A stretch of DNA of 64,000 nt from Halodesulfovibrio aestuarii (GCF_050571805.1 NZ_CP192219.1); one strand, 5' to 3'; positions 34,199-43,681 are shown, numbered from the stretch's first letter. Notes: generated by a model from the letters alone, not told the origin. Numbers and translations are program-made.

Positions 34199-35464
34199 AT
34201 GAAAAATCTGTTTATCTTCAATGGGCTGCTTCGTAAAAAAGCCGTAGATATTCTTGTTTCCGGTTCAACTATTGTCTCAGTCACACCGCACGGTGAAGTG
34301 CCAGCACCGGAAGATGCTGAAATAATAGATGCTACAGGTCTCATCGTATTCCCAAGCTTCTATGACTGCCACGTACACTTGCGTGAACCGGGCTTCGAAT
34401 ACAAAGAAGACATTGAATCCGGCCTTGAAGCTGCTGCTCACGGAGGCTTTGGTGGTGTTATGGCAATGGCCAACACCAAACCGACTAACGACTCTGCATC
34501 CGTTACTGAAGCAATGCTCCAACGCGCACAGCAGACATGGCCCAACGGCCCTTATCTCTACCCTATCGGTGCAGCTACTATCGGCCTCAAGGGTGAAGAA
34601 CTTGCCCCGATGGGTGAACTTGCAGAGGCAGGTTGTGTGGCAATTTCAAACGATGGAGTCCCAGTAGGCGGCGCAGAAATGTTTCGTCACTGCATGGAAT
34701 ACGCTGCCACCTTCGGACTGACCATCATTGACCATTGCGAAGATCCGACCCTTGCCAAAGACTGCCACATGAATGAAGGCGAAATAAGCGAAGCAATCGG
34801 TGTAAAAGGCCAGCCTGTTGTTGCTGAATCCATGCAGGTTGCCCGCGATATTCTGCTTGCTGAATTTCTTAATCTGCCAGTTCATTTGGCACACATAAGT
34901 TGCAAACAGTCCGTAGACCTCATTCGCTGGGCAAAGGCCAGAGGCGTAAAAGTAACGGCTGAAACATGCCCCCACTACCTGCTTCTTACTGAAAAAATTC
35001 TCAACAACTACTCCACCGCAGCAAAAGTAAATCCTCCATTACGCAGCGAAGAGGATCGCTTAGCCATGAAGGAAGCGATAAAAGACGGCACAATCGATAT
35101 ATTTGTGACCGACCATGCACCGCATGCCGATCATGAAAAAGAACACCCTATTGAAGGTGCTCCGAATGGCATCTCCGGTTTGGACAGCGCTGTAGCACTC
35201 ACATGGACACAGGTAGAAGACGGCACTATTTCAGAAGATGATTTCATCAAACTGTGGGCTGAAAAGCCAGCAGCTATCTTCAAGCTTCCACTCAATACTT
35301 TTGCAGAAGGCGACATTGCAGACTTCTTCCTCTTCGACCCAAAAGAAGAATGGAAGCTGACAGAAGACGCCATGCATTCCAAAGGAAAAAATACACCGTT
35401 CCTGAACACAACGCTCAAGGGCCGTGTCAAAGCTCACTGGCTTGGCGGTACGCGTATTGTTTAA
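34199..35464 (+). CDS. pyrC: Dihydroorotase (type I)
   Basis: This 421-residue zinc enzyme cyclises carbamoyl aspartate to dihydroorotate. The metal motif CHVHLREPGFEYKED is near residue 57, with DHCED, LAHIS and the late VTDHAPHADHEKE. The length and motifs fit type I (PyrC-long) dihydroorotases, which form complexes with PyrB. The gene starts 2 nt after pyrB, so the two are co-translated. A strong GC-rich hairpin lies just after the stop at 35474-35499. Confidence 0.97.
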   Translation: MKNLFIFNGLLRKKAVDILVSGSTIVSVTPHGEVPAPEDAEIIDATGLIVFPSFYDCHVHLREPGFEYKEDIESGLEAAAHGGFGGVMAMANTKPTNDSASVTEAMLQRAQQTWPNGPYLYPIGAATIGLKGEELAPMGELAEAGCVAISNDGVPVGGAEMFRHCMEYAATFGLTIIDHCEDPTLAKDCHMNEGEISEAIGVKGQPVVAESMQVARDILLAEFLNLPVHLAHISCKQSVDLIRWAKARGVKVTAETCPHYLLLTEKILNNYSTAAKVNPPLRSEEDRLAMKEAIKDGTIDIFVTDHAPHADHEKEHPIEGAPNGISGLDSAVALTWTQVEDGTISEDDFIKLWAEKPAAIFKLPLNTFAEGDIADFFLFDPKEEWKLTEDAMHSKGKNTPFLNTTLKGRVKAHWLGGTRIV

Positions 35465-35473
35465 CCAGTAATT

Positions 35474-35499
35474 GCCTCCGGCGGAGACCCGCCGGAGGC
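35474..35499. terminator. GC-rich hairpin between convergent pyrC and SOR genes
   Basis: GCCTCCGGCGG and CCGCCGGAGGC form a perfect 11-bp stem with a 4-nt loop. There is no T run on either side, so it may be an intrinsic terminator of the weak-tail type or a stabilising stem. Confidence 0.6.
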
Positions 35500-35507
35500 A
35501 ATAATAC

Positions 35508-35906
35508 TCACAACATAAATTCCTTAACCCACATATCATGTAAGTTACAGAAGCTTGTCGCCACGTATTTACCTTTTTTCTTTAGCACAGCTTTAGAAAC
35601 GGGATCGTCTTTCCAGTTGAACGTTTTAGCATGCACTACTTCACCGTCTTCTGCCACGATGGTATGCCTTACAATATAATGCTGCTCGCTCATCGGATGC
35701 GGCGTCGTCACAACAACGTCCAGCCCCTTTGTGTCCACAATCGGCACATGACTATTCTGTTTTCCTTTCCACATACCAGGCTGATCATCAGTATAGATAA
35801 CACCTTTCTCCATGGCAAAATGCCAGGCATACGCTGGAACAGCTCTAACCACAGAAATACCGGCAACCATTGCTGTACCAGCTAAAAACTGTCTCCGAGT
35901 AGTCAT
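35508..35906 (-). CDS. Tat-exported superoxide reductase-like protein (class II SOR/neelaredoxin)
   Basis: This 132-residue protein has a twin-arginine signal (TTRRQFLAG, residues 2-10) and then a superoxide reductase-type beta domain. The iron site ligands are all visible: His in SHVPIV, two His in TPHPMSEQHYI, and Cys and His in CNLHDMW near the C-terminus. That matches the four-His one-Cys centre that reduces superoxide to peroxide. Export by Tat implies a folded, metal-loaded protein acting in the periplasm; most neelaredoxins are cytoplasmic. It is a single gene. Confidence 0.88.
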   Translation of the reverse strand: MTTRRQFLAGTAMVAGISVVRAVPAYAWHFAMEKGVIYTDDQPGMWKGKQNSHVPIVDTKGLDVVVTTPHPMSEQHYIVRHTIVAEDGEVVHAKTFNWKDDPVSKAVLKKKGKYVATSFCNLHDMWVKEFML

Positions 35907-36013
35907 TACATACCTTCCTGTCTTAATTTTCCGCTTCCTGAATTAATAAAGCGGACAGTCCTGATATAAAATCTGACAACTCGTTCGTAAGTTAAATGAT
36001 ATGTTGCGGGCAT

Positions 36014-36045
36014 AAAAAAAGGCCGAACAACAAAGTTGTCCGGCC
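36014..36045 (-). terminator. Terminator of the PAP-like gene
   Basis: GGCCGGACAAC and GTTGTTCGGCC pair on the minus strand with one mismatch and are followed by seven T residues, about 55 nt after the stop. Confidence 0.85.
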
Positions 36046-36097
36046 TGAATAGCACGTTGCGCAACACAGCTATATGCTGAATTGCCTCAGTGTTAGC

Positions 36098-37414
36098 TTA
36101 CATTTTGTAGCCACGCACAAAATCGATAGCTTCTTCAACTGAATTAACTTTTCCTTCAATCTGAGCTTTAAGAAGCTCATCACGCAGAAGGCCTACATGA
36201 GGACCAGGTTTAAGACTGGTAGCTTCCATAATTTCGTTACCGTTCAGGAACGGCTCGATCATCTGCTCAGGAGTATCTGCGCGCTCAATCCACTTCATGT
36301 TATGGTTAAAGGCGGTAAAGGCAATGCCGCGGCCTTTAACATCTGCCCGAGCCATTTCAATAAGACGCGGATATTCGTCAAGAGCACGGAAACGACGGAT
36401 GCCTCTATCTGTAAGCAGGTTGTGGAAGAACTGCTGATGCTTAACAAGATGGCAAACAAGGTCAATGTCCTGCGGCAGGAATGACAAGCGCCCCATAATT
36501 TTTCTGGTAACTTTAGCACCAACACGACAGGACTGATTGAACGTCCACGTGTCGTTGCTAAATTCTGCTGTATACAATTTACCTACATTACTGCAAAGAA
36601 CCGCAAAAGTACCGAACCAGTCGTACGGCAATTCTTCAGGGTAGTGGCGCATGGTATCAATGGTATGCTGGAATACAGTCTGCTCTTCACCAGTGTCTTC
36701 ATTTTTAATCTGAATACAACGGGAAAGGGCCGCAAGCTCAGGAACAAGACCATGAAGAATCATGGAGTCGAACAACAGCTCAACAAAGCGCCACATATTT
36801 TCGGCTTCAACTTTGCGCCATTCTTCCATAATGCTATGGGAAGGTACGTAATCGAGGATACGGGAGGTAGCTTTTACGATGGAAATCCAGGTATTCTTTT
36901 CGACTGGCAAATCATAGTTTGCAGCAAAACGTAATGCGCGAATACCAAGCAGGTAATTGCGTCGTAAAGTTTGATCTGGAATGCCTGAAAATTTAATAAC
37001 ACCAGTAGCGATGTCTTCGAAGCCTTCATATGTTCCAGAACCTGGAACATATGGGCATGCGTACTGTGGAGGGATGCTACCATACTTCTCTTCCATGCGT
37101 TTAAGCAGATGAGGAGTAATACGGGCAATACTTTCTTCAGGATGAGACGCATCCTCTACATCTATAGGGTAAAAACGATACGTAACATCAGCTTCTTTCA
37201 GCAGAGCAATAACTCCGCGTTCACTTCCTTCACTAACATTAGGGAACATGCGCTGAATTTCGTCGAAGGGGGCTTCGCATGCAAGATCCAATTCAATATC
37301 GGTTGAATCTTCAAGCAATTCGCGCTGAAGCTGAGCGTTTACAACATACGCATCAAAACCATTACGCATAATAGTCTTACACATGCCGACGGCATCTTTA
37401 AAAGGCTGAGTCAT
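36098..37414 (-). CDS. Degenerate tRNA nucleotidyltransferase/poly(A) polymerase-like protein
   Basis: This 438-residue protein has the overall layout of class II CCA-adding/poly(A) polymerases followed by an HD-like domain. The RNA-binding neck LRRNYLLGIRALRFAANY is clear. The catalytic head is altered: the GGxVRD loop reads NAQLQRE and the DxD pair lies in DIELD. The HD domain is also altered: LLHDIGK reads VLCSNVGK, although QHT is kept. It may be a pseudoenzyme that binds RNA, or have shifted activity. It is a single gene with its own terminator. Confidence 0.75.
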   Translation of the reverse strand: MTQPFKDAVGMCKTIMRNGFDAYVVNAQLQRELLEDSTDIELDLACEAPFDEIQRMFPNVSEGSERGVIALLKEADVTYRFYPIDVEDASHPEESIARITPHLLKRMEEKYGSIPPQYACPYVPGSGTYEGFEDIATGVIKFSGIPDQTLRRNYLLGIRALRFAANYDLPVEKNTWISIVKATSRILDYVPSHSIMEEWRKVEAENMWRFVELLFDSMILHGLVPELAALSRCIQIKNEDTGEEQTVFQHTIDTMRHYPEELPYDWFGTFAVLCSNVGKLYTAEFSNDTWTFNQSCRVGAKVTRKIMGRLSFLPQDIDLVCHLVKHQQFFHNLLTDRGIRRFRALDEYPRLIEMARADVKGRGIAFTAFNHNMKWIERADTPEQMIEPFLNGNEIMEATSLKPGPHVGLLRDELLKAQIEGKVNSVEEAIDFVRGYKM

Positions 37415-37702
37415 TCATCCTCCCATTGTAGAACCGGCGAAGAACCGGAACACAGAGTCTCATATAGTATGCTATAGTAAGAACATAGCGTTTTGATAAT
37501 CTAAACAAGTCAACTACATTGTGAAATATAACACATGCTCAATAGACACGCAAATAAGCTTTGGCACTCTAATGTGACAATATGTATCCGTTACTGGTAA
37601 TAACGAATGCCTTGTTTGTACAGAGATGTATTAGCACTTTTCTTTTTTTCAGCCCCTGAGAACTGGTCGGGTATCCATCAAAAAAATCTGCACAAGCAAT
37701 GC

Positions 37703-38590
37703 TTACCGTGAAAGATGTAGCTTTGCGACTTTCTCAAAGGCATCCGTAAGCATCATAATGTGCCTCGTCTGCAAATTCCAGCAATGCCAGTACAGCCTAA
37801 CTGTTACTGAATATTTTTCCACAATTGGGATTAATTGCTTACTCCTGAGCTCTTCCTCAATCTGTAAACTCGGGATCATGCCATAGCCTAACCCCTTCTT
37901 ACACATATCAACGAACATGTGAGAATCCGGCACATAGTGCGTCGGAAATTCACCGGCACGGATTCCACACCGGGTAAGCATTTCATTATTCATTTCATCA
38001 GTACGATCATATGTAAGGATAGGAGCCTTCCGAACGGCATCGGGTATGAACCCGTCCGGAAACCATTTTTCAGCAAAGTCCGGTGTAGCGCAACACACAT
38101 AGATCATCTTACCGAGGTATACTGTTTTACACCCCTGCATGGGGCCAGGTTGTGAGCTGACACAGCCTACTACTTCCCCGTTTTTAAGCATGTCATGCGT
38201 TTTATCCTGATCTCCTAGCCGAATATCCACAAGAATATTCGTAGTAGTCAGAAGTTCCTGCAACGTGTCCGGTATCCATGTAGCAAGACTATCTGCGTTA
38301 ATACCGACAGGTACTGTTATATACTCTTCAACTGTTTTACCCAGCGTATCTTCGAACAAGTCCTGCTCCATCAGACTTACCTGCTTATAGTGACCAAGCA
38401 GTTTTTGCCCCATAGCTGTGGGTTGAACCGGAGTAGAACGTACAATAAGCATTGCACCAATTCTATCTTCAAGCAGCCGGATACGCTGTGAAACAGCAGA
38501 CTGCGTAATGTGCAATACTGTTGCTGCTTTTTCAAAACCACCATTTTCAACCACTGCGGCAAAGGCTTCGAGCTGTTTGTAATCGATCAT
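37703..38590 (-). CDS. argP: LysR-family regulator ArgP
   Basis: This 295-residue LysR regulator has an N-terminal winged HTH (YKQLEAFAAVVENGGFEKAA, then HITQSAVSQRIRLLE) and a C-terminal effector domain. The sequence character and the divergent argO-type exporter gene identify it as ArgP, which in E. coli binds lysine or arginine and activates argO. The shared 240-bp intergenic region should hold its operator. The match is by motif and context only. Confidence 0.88.
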   Translation of the reverse strand: MIDYKQLEAFAAVVENGGFEKAATVLHITQSAVSQRIRLLEDRIGAMLIVRSTPVQPTAMGQKLLGHYKQVSLMEQDLFEDTLGKTVEEYITVPVGINADSLATWIPDTLQELLTTTNILVDIRLGDQDKTHDMLKNGEVVGCVSSQPGPMQGCKTVYLGKMIYVCCATPDFAEKWFPDGFIPDAVRKAPILTYDRTDEMNNEMLTRCGIRAGEFPTHYVPDSHMFVDMCKKGLGYGMIPSLQIEEELRSKQLIPIVEKYSVTVRLYWHCWNLQTRHIMMLTDAFEKVAKLHLSR

Positions 38591-38692
38591 GCATTTATAT
38601 TAGCAAAACTTATGCAACATCAAAACAATGAATTTCACTTCTACATTTTTTTCTTTTAGATAAGTGTTCGCAAACAAGTTCCAGATGTAATG

Positions 38693-38746
38693 GCGGGGTG
38701 TTGAGCGTACCCCGCTGTTGCAGCGCTCACTGAACTTCCCATGTGT
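38693..38746 (+). promoter_or_regulatory. Overlapping alternative stems upstream of argO
   Basis: GCGGGGT (38693-38699) pairs with ACCCCGC (38709-38715). The loop segment GTTGAGCG can instead pair with CGCTCACTGAAC downstream. The two stems exclude each other, as in attenuators, but no leader peptide or riboswitch core is recognisable. Confidence 0.3.
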
Positions 38747-38827
38747 CTGCTGAAGGGACGCCTTCTGCATTTACCTGAAAAACAATGATCTTATACTTAC
38801 GATGCAGTTAAGGATTGGGAAAAAACT

Positions 38828-39445
38828 ATGCTCGCTCCATTCTTTCAAGGATTTGGTACTTGCGGTGGGTTAATCATGGCGATCGGGGCTCAAAATGCCT
38901 TTTTACTCTCTCAGAGTGTTCGCAAAAACCACCATCTCACTATCGCTCTCATGTGCATTTTGTCCGACATGCTACTTATCGGACTTGGCGTTTTCAGTAT
39001 CGGACGAATTGTCGCCTCCTCACCAGAGGTAAAGGTGTTTGCCACTTTTTTTGGCGCGGCTTTTTTACTCTGGTACGGTTTTTGTGCTTTCAGGTCTGCC
39101 TGCAAGCCGGGAGTACTGACAACATCATCAGATGCGACACGCTCTTTGCGAAATGTTGTGTTAACAACACTGGCGGTTACTTTTTTAAACCCGCACACCT
39201 ATCTGGACACAGTTGTTCTGATGGGATCACTCAGCGGACAATTTATTGGTAACGGCAAAATTTACTTCTGGATCGGTGGCGTCTGCGCCTCCGCAATCTG
39301 GTTCTGCGCTCTCGCTTTTGGAGGACAGGCTCTTGCACCACTATTTCGCAAACCTTCTTCATGGCGAATTCTTGATGGCAGTGTGTGTCTGATCATGTGG
39401 TTTATCGCCGCAGGACTTATTAGCCAAGGAATAGCGCTTTTATAA
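38828..39445 (+). CDS. argO: LysE/ArgO-family basic amino acid exporter
   Basis: This 205-residue inner-membrane protein exports arginine or lysine, protecting against excess or toxic analogues. It has the LysE pattern GGLIMAIGAQNAFLLSQ at the N-terminus and TFLNPHTYLDTVVLMGSL in the middle, with about six helices. It is divergent from argP, the usual regulator-exporter arrangement. Confidence 0.93.
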   Translation: MLAPFFQGFGTCGGLIMAIGAQNAFLLSQSVRKNHHLTIALMCILSDMLLIGLGVFSIGRIVASSPEVKVFATFFGAAFLLWYGFCAFRSACKPGVLTTSSDATRSLRNVVLTTLAVTFLNPHTYLDTVVLMGSLSGQFIGNGKIYFWIGGVCASAIWFCALAFGGQALAPLFRKPSSWRILDGSVCLIMWFIAAGLISQGIALL

Positions 39446-39784
39446 TCTGTCCCCTAAGGACGCTGGTAGCTTCCCGTACCGGTATTAAGCAATACACCGC
39501 GTATTCCCTTACGCTTCCAGAGAAAAAATTTGTTTAATACACGTCCTATCCCATATTAAACGCCCCTTTTCCCGAAGGGGCGTTTAAAAAGCACCGCACA
39601 TCCGTTTGAACCCGGAGAAAAAGAACTTCGTACCTTCCTTTTCCTCCAGGTCCAGACGGATGTTTTTTTACGCCCGACATTAAGTATTTCTTTAGCCGCA
39701 AGCCCTCCCACCGCAGCCTTGCACCACATACCGTTACAGGCTACTCTGCTTGCTAGCTATTCAATATTGATTCGAGGATACAAT
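39446..39784. other. Intergenic region argO-moeA
   Basis: About 340 bp holds the hairpin at 39556-39587 and otherwise no recognisable gene. I looked for a molybdenum-cofactor riboswitch before moeA and saw no clear conserved core. Confidence 0.5.
39556..39587. terminator. Hairpin terminator after argO
   Basis: TTAAACGCCCCTT and AAGGGGCGTTTAA pair perfectly around a 6-nt loop. The tail is A-rich on the plus strand, so termination may be weak or opposite in direction. Confidence 0.6.
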
Positions 39785-41023
39785 ATGAAAAAAGATTTCT
39801 TCAATGTACTAAGCGTGCAGGAGTTTATCCAGAAACTCCATGCATTCACCCCACTACACACCCACACTGTTTCTATTGATGCAGCAGACGGGTACGTACT
39901 CGCGGAAAACATTATAGCAGCAGAAAATTTACCTCTGGCCAGCCGTTCATGCATGGATGGATACGCAATTAATGCGGCAAATGTGTTCGGTGCATCTGAA
40001 GCAAATCCAGCATACCTCGAATCAGTCGGTGACATTGACATTGAACAGCCTGCGTCATTCACCTTGAAGGATGGCGAATGTGCCGGAATCGTAACCGGCG
40101 GTATTCTGCCGGAAGGCGCTGACGCAGTCGTCATGATAGAACATACCGAATCTCTCGGTGCAGGAACTGTAGAAATCCGCAAGTCTCTTGCTCCATATGA
40201 AAATGTCATGCTAAAAGGGGAAGATGCGGCTACGGGCAAAGACGTCTTTACAGCAGGGACTCTCATTCGTCCGCAGGAAATCGGTATGCTGGCAGCTCTC
40301 GGTATTCAGGAAGTATCTGTATACAGCCCCCCGCGTGTCGGCATTATCTCAACGGGTGATGAGCTTATTCCAATCAATGAAAAGCCTGTAGTAGGCCAAG
40401 TGCGTGACGTTAACAGCTATACACTTGCAGCGTGCGCACGACGCGCAGGTGCAGCCGCAACAACATACGGCCTTGTGGAAGACAAGCTTGACGCCCTAAA
40501 GTCAGCCCTTGAAAACGCCCTTTCCGAAAACGACGTTGTATTTCTTTCAGGCGGCAGTTCTGTCGGAGTTCGTGACCTTACAGTCGGAGCCATCGATAAA
40601 ATCGAAGACGCAGAAATTATCAACCACGGTGTCGCAATCAGTCCCGGCAAGCCGCTTATTCTTGCTAAATGCGGCAACAAAGCCATCTGGGGACTTCCGG
40701 GCCAAGTTGCATCCGCACAGGTCGTCATGTTTGTTCTCGGCATGCCGTTTTTACGTTACCTTGGTGGCAATTCAAAAGCCTTTGACCAATCCCGTTGGCC
40801 TTCCAAACAGGCTATTATCAGCCGCAACGTGGCATCAAAACCGGGACGTGAAGACTATGTCCGAGTCAGCGTTACGGTAAAAGATGGAAACACTATCGCA
40901 ACCCCTGTGCTCGGTAAATCCGGTTTACTGAAAACCATGCTTCAGGCCGACGGAGTCACGCGCATTGGCGCAGACAGCGAAGGTATCTACGAAGGCACAG
41001 CTGTTGACGTACTCTTTTTTTAA
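39785..41023 (+). CDS. moeA: Molybdopterin molybdotransferase MoeA
   Basis: This 412-residue enzyme inserts molybdate (or tungstate) into adenylylated molybdopterin, the last step of molybdenum-cofactor synthesis. The MoeA features are present: SRSCMDGYAINA, TGGILPEGADAVVMIEH, the molybdopterin-binding IISTGDELIP and FLSGGSSVGVRD, and the C-terminal beta domain. I start it at the ATG at 39785, preceded by GAGGA, rather than at an upstream codon. It leads into ymdB 15 nt later. Confidence 0.95.
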   Translation: MKKDFFNVLSVQEFIQKLHAFTPLHTHTVSIDAADGYVLAENIIAAENLPLASRSCMDGYAINAANVFGASEANPAYLESVGDIDIEQPASFTLKDGECAGIVTGGILPEGADAVVMIEHTESLGAGTVEIRKSLAPYENVMLKGEDAATGKDVFTAGTLIRPQEIGMLAALGIQEVSVYSPPRVGIISTGDELIPINEKPVVGQVRDVNSYTLAACARRAGAAATTYGLVEDKLDALKSALENALSENDVVFLSGGSSVGVRDLTVGAIDKIEDAEIINHGVAISPGKPLILAKCGNKAIWGLPGQVASAQVVMFVLGMPFLRYLGGNSKAFDQSRWPSKQAIISRNVASKPGREDYVRVSVTVKDGNTIATPVLGKSGLLKTMLQADGVTRIGADSEGIYEGTAVDVLFF

Positions 41024-41038
41024 ATTATAGGAAGCGTC

Positions 41039-41812
41039 ATGCGAATTTTATTCTTCGGTGACATTGTAGGCAAACCGGGCAGACTTGTTCTGCGTAAGCG
41101 CCTTCCTTCTCTCAGAGAAGAACACAGGGCAGATCTCGTTATTGCTAACGGGGAAAATGCCTCCGGCGGCATTGGTCTTTCAGGAGACACAATGCGCGAA
41201 CTTTTTAGTGCAGGCATAGACATTCTTACTTCCGGAAACCATATCTGGAAGCATAAGGAAATGTATAACCTGCTTAACAATGAACCACGCCTTATCCGCC
41301 CTGCGAATTACCCGCAGGGAGCACCGGGGAGCGGACTGGTCATTTTTGAGCCTAAGCACGGCAGCAAAGTCGCGATCATAAACCTGCTAGGACGAACATT
41401 CATGGATAACATCGACTGCCCGTTTAAAAAAGTGGACGAACTGCTCGCATCCATTCCAGACGATGTGCGTATCCGCATTATAGACTTTCATGCTGAAGCA
41501 ACGAGTGAAAAGAAAGCCCTCTCCTTCTATGTAGACGGCAGAGTTTCCACTGTTATCGGCACACACACCCATGTACAGACAGCAGATGCCATGATTTTAG
41601 AAAAGGGAACCGGCTATCTTACTGATGCCGGTATGTGCGGTGTCGAAGAATCCTGCCTCGGAATGGAACCCAAAGTTATTATTGAGCGATTCATAACAGG
41701 ACTGCCTCAGCGTTTCAAAGTCGCTAAAGGCGCTGCACACATCAACGGCCTGTTCATGAACATTAATGATGAAACAGGGCTATGCTCAGATATTAAGCTT
41801 ATTCGCGAATAA
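41039..41812 (+). CDS. ymdB: YmdB-family metallophosphoesterase
   Basis: This 257-residue protein belongs to the YmdB family of dinuclear-metal phosphoesterases; the Bacillus member hydrolyses 2',3'-cyclic nucleotides. Conserved segments are FFGDIVGKPGR, NGENASGG, TSGNHIWKHKE, DFHAEATSEK and IGTHTHVQTAD. It is directly downstream of moeA and upstream of tyrS, probably in the same transcript. The cellular substrate is not certain. Confidence 0.92.
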   Translation: MRILFFGDIVGKPGRLVLRKRLPSLREEHRADLVIANGENASGGIGLSGDTMRELFSAGIDILTSGNHIWKHKEMYNLLNNEPRLIRPANYPQGAPGSGLVIFEPKHGSKVAIINLLGRTFMDNIDCPFKKVDELLASIPDDVRIRIIDFHAEATSEKKALSFYVDGRVSTVIGTHTHVQTADAMILEKGTGYLTDAGMCGVEESCLGMEPKVIIERFITGLPQRFKVAKGAAHINGLFMNINDETGLCSDIKLIRE

Positions 41813-41914
41813 ATTCACGCCTACAAATTTTACATTTTCGTAAGGTTTGACAATTCGCTATTTCTTTGTAAGAGACACCAAGCTACAACATATTTTTTTG
41901 TAAAAGAGAGAATT

Positions 41915-43105
41915 ATGGATATTCAAAAACAGCTCGAAATCATTCAGCGTGGCTGTGCTGAACTTATTGATGCTGACGAGCTCAAAAAGAAGCTCGAAAA
42001 AGGCAAACCGCTGCGCGTAAAAATGGGTTTTGACCCTACAGCTCCGGATTTGCACCTTGGTCATAGTGTTGCAATTCACAAGTTGCGTCATTTTCAGGAA
42101 CTCGGCCACACTGTTATCTTCCTTATCGGTGACTTTACCGGAATGATTGGAGATCCATCCGGTCGTTCCGACACCCGTCCTCCGCTCACTCGTGAAGATG
42201 TTCTTGCTAACGCAGAAACATATAAAGAACAGGTGTTCAAGATCCTTGATCCTGAAAAAACAGAAGTTCGTTTCAACTCCGAATGGTTCGACAAATTCGG
42301 TGCAGCTGACTTTATCCGCCTTGCATCCCGCTATACCGTAGCGCGCATGCTTGAACGCAACGATTTTGAACAGCGCTATAAAAGCAATACTCCAATAGCT
42401 ATCCATGAATTCTTATATCCGCTTGTGCAGGGTTATGACTCTGTAGCACTCGAAGCTGACATCGAACTCGGTGGTACCGACCAGAAGTTCAACCTGCTTA
42501 TGGGAAGGACTCTCCAGTCTCAGGAAGGTCAGGAACCGCAGTGTGTCATGACCATGCCTATTCTTGAAGGTCTCGACGGTGTTCGTAAGATGTCTAAATC
42601 CTACGGGAACTATGTAGGCATTGACGAAGCTCCTACTGATATGTTCGGCAAACTCATGTCAATTTCTGATGAACTTATGTGGCGCTATTACGAACTCATT
42701 TCTCTCAAAACTCTTGAAGAAATTGCCGAGCTTAAAGCTAAGGTAGAATCCGGAGAACTTCATCCGAAGACTGCTAAAGAAGAGCTCGCAGAAGATATCG
42801 TAACCCAGTACCACGGTGCAGAAGAAGCAGCAAAAGCACGTGCAGGATTCAACTCTGTATTTGCTAAAGGCCAGCTTCCAGATGAAATGCCTGAACACAC
42901 CTGTGAATCCGGTGACGCATCCATGCCTCCTGTATTCCTTACAGACGCAAAGCTCACCAAATCCCGAGGTGAAGCACGTCGCCTTATGAAACAGGGTGCA
43001 CTCTCCATTGATGGAGAAAAATGCAACTCTGAAGACGCTCTCCCTGCTGGTGAATACGTCATCAAGCTTGGGAAAAAACGCTTCCTCAGATTATTCGTTA
43101 AGTAG
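41915..43105 (+). CDS. tyrS: Tyrosyl-tRNA synthetase
   Basis: This 396-residue class I synthetase charges tRNA-Tyr. The HIGH-type motif HLGH is in TAPDLHLGHSV near residue 47, and the KMSKS motif is in VRKMSKSYGNYV near residue 230. A C-terminal S4 RNA-binding domain (LTKSRGEARRLMKQGALSID) is present. The length and the HIGH motif fit the TyrRS type found in many proteobacteria. A strong terminator follows. Confidence 0.97.
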   Translation: MDIQKQLEIIQRGCAELIDADELKKKLEKGKPLRVKMGFDPTAPDLHLGHSVAIHKLRHFQELGHTVIFLIGDFTGMIGDPSGRSDTRPPLTREDVLANAETYKEQVFKILDPEKTEVRFNSEWFDKFGAADFIRLASRYTVARMLERNDFEQRYKSNTPIAIHEFLYPLVQGYDSVALEADIELGGTDQKFNLLMGRTLQSQEGQEPQCVMTMPILEGLDGVRKMSKSYGNYVGIDEAPTDMFGKLMSISDELMWRYYELISLKTLEEIAELKAKVESGELHPKTAKEELAEDIVTQYHGAEEAAKARAGFNSVFAKGQLPDEMPEHTCESGDASMPPVFLTDAKLTKSRGEARRLMKQGALSIDGEKCNSEDALPAGEYVIKLGKKRFLRLFVK

Positions 43106-43128
43106 CGTTTTGCAAAAAGTACTAGATC

Positions 43129-43161
43129 AAAGCCCCGTAGCAATTGCTACGGGGCTTTTTT
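43129..43161 (+). terminator. Terminator of tyrS
   Basis: AAAGCCCCGTAGCAATTGCTACGGGGCTTT is a perfect stem followed by a T run, 24 nt after the tyrS stop. Confidence 0.95.
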
Positions 43162-43255
43162 AATTATACGGATGGACTTTTTTTAACGATCAAGATAATT
43201 ACTTGCTAGATACTTCACAAGTCAACAATCTAGCAAATAAAAAGCAAGGTCAACA

Positions 43256-43681
43256 ATGTCACAACCATCTCAAACAGCACATAGTATTTTTTCCATTTCT
43301 GCACTGCATGCACACTGTATGAAACAGCTCAATGCCCAACTCAGTGTCCATGGGATTAACTTCACGGAATTTATGATACTTCAATCTCTTGAAAACGCAG
43401 CAGAAAACACCATGCGCCGTATAGAGCTTGCAAACGCCGTCAACCTCACTGCTTCCGGCGTAACAAGAGTCCTGCACCCGATGGAACGGATACATCTTAT
43501 CGAAAAACGTTCGAATCCTCGAGATGCACGCATCAGTTTAGTAAAGCTCACTTCCGCAGGCAAAACCATTTATGCAGACGCGCTCATAACCGTAGAATCG
43601 TGTGCTGAGTCATTAATGGCTCCCCTGACTTCTAACCAGATTGAAACCCTAACCGGGCTGATAAAAAAACTTTCCGTATGA
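43256..43681 (+). CDS. MarR-family transcriptional regulator
   Basis: This 141-residue winged-helix protein should bind DNA as a dimer and respond to a small ligand. The recognition region reads RRIELANAVNLTASGVTRVLHPMERIHLIEK, followed by the wing NPRDARISLVKLTSAG, as in MarR/SlyA proteins. It stands alone between terminators and converges on glgP, so its target is not evident. An imperfect CTTGCTAGAT/ATCTAGCA-type repeat upstream (about 43201-43240) may be its own operator. Confidence 0.88.
   Translation: MSQPSQTAHSIFSISALHAHCMKQLNAQLSVHGINFTEFMILQSLENAAENTMRRIELANAVNLTASGVTRVLHPMERIHLIEKRSNPRDARISLVKLTSAGKTIYADALITVESCAESLMAPLTSNQIETLTGLIKKLSV

Noticed and set aside
39446..39784. Possible molybdenum-cofactor riboswitch before moeA
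   Set aside because: I could not find the conserved paired core; only a terminator-like hairpin is present.
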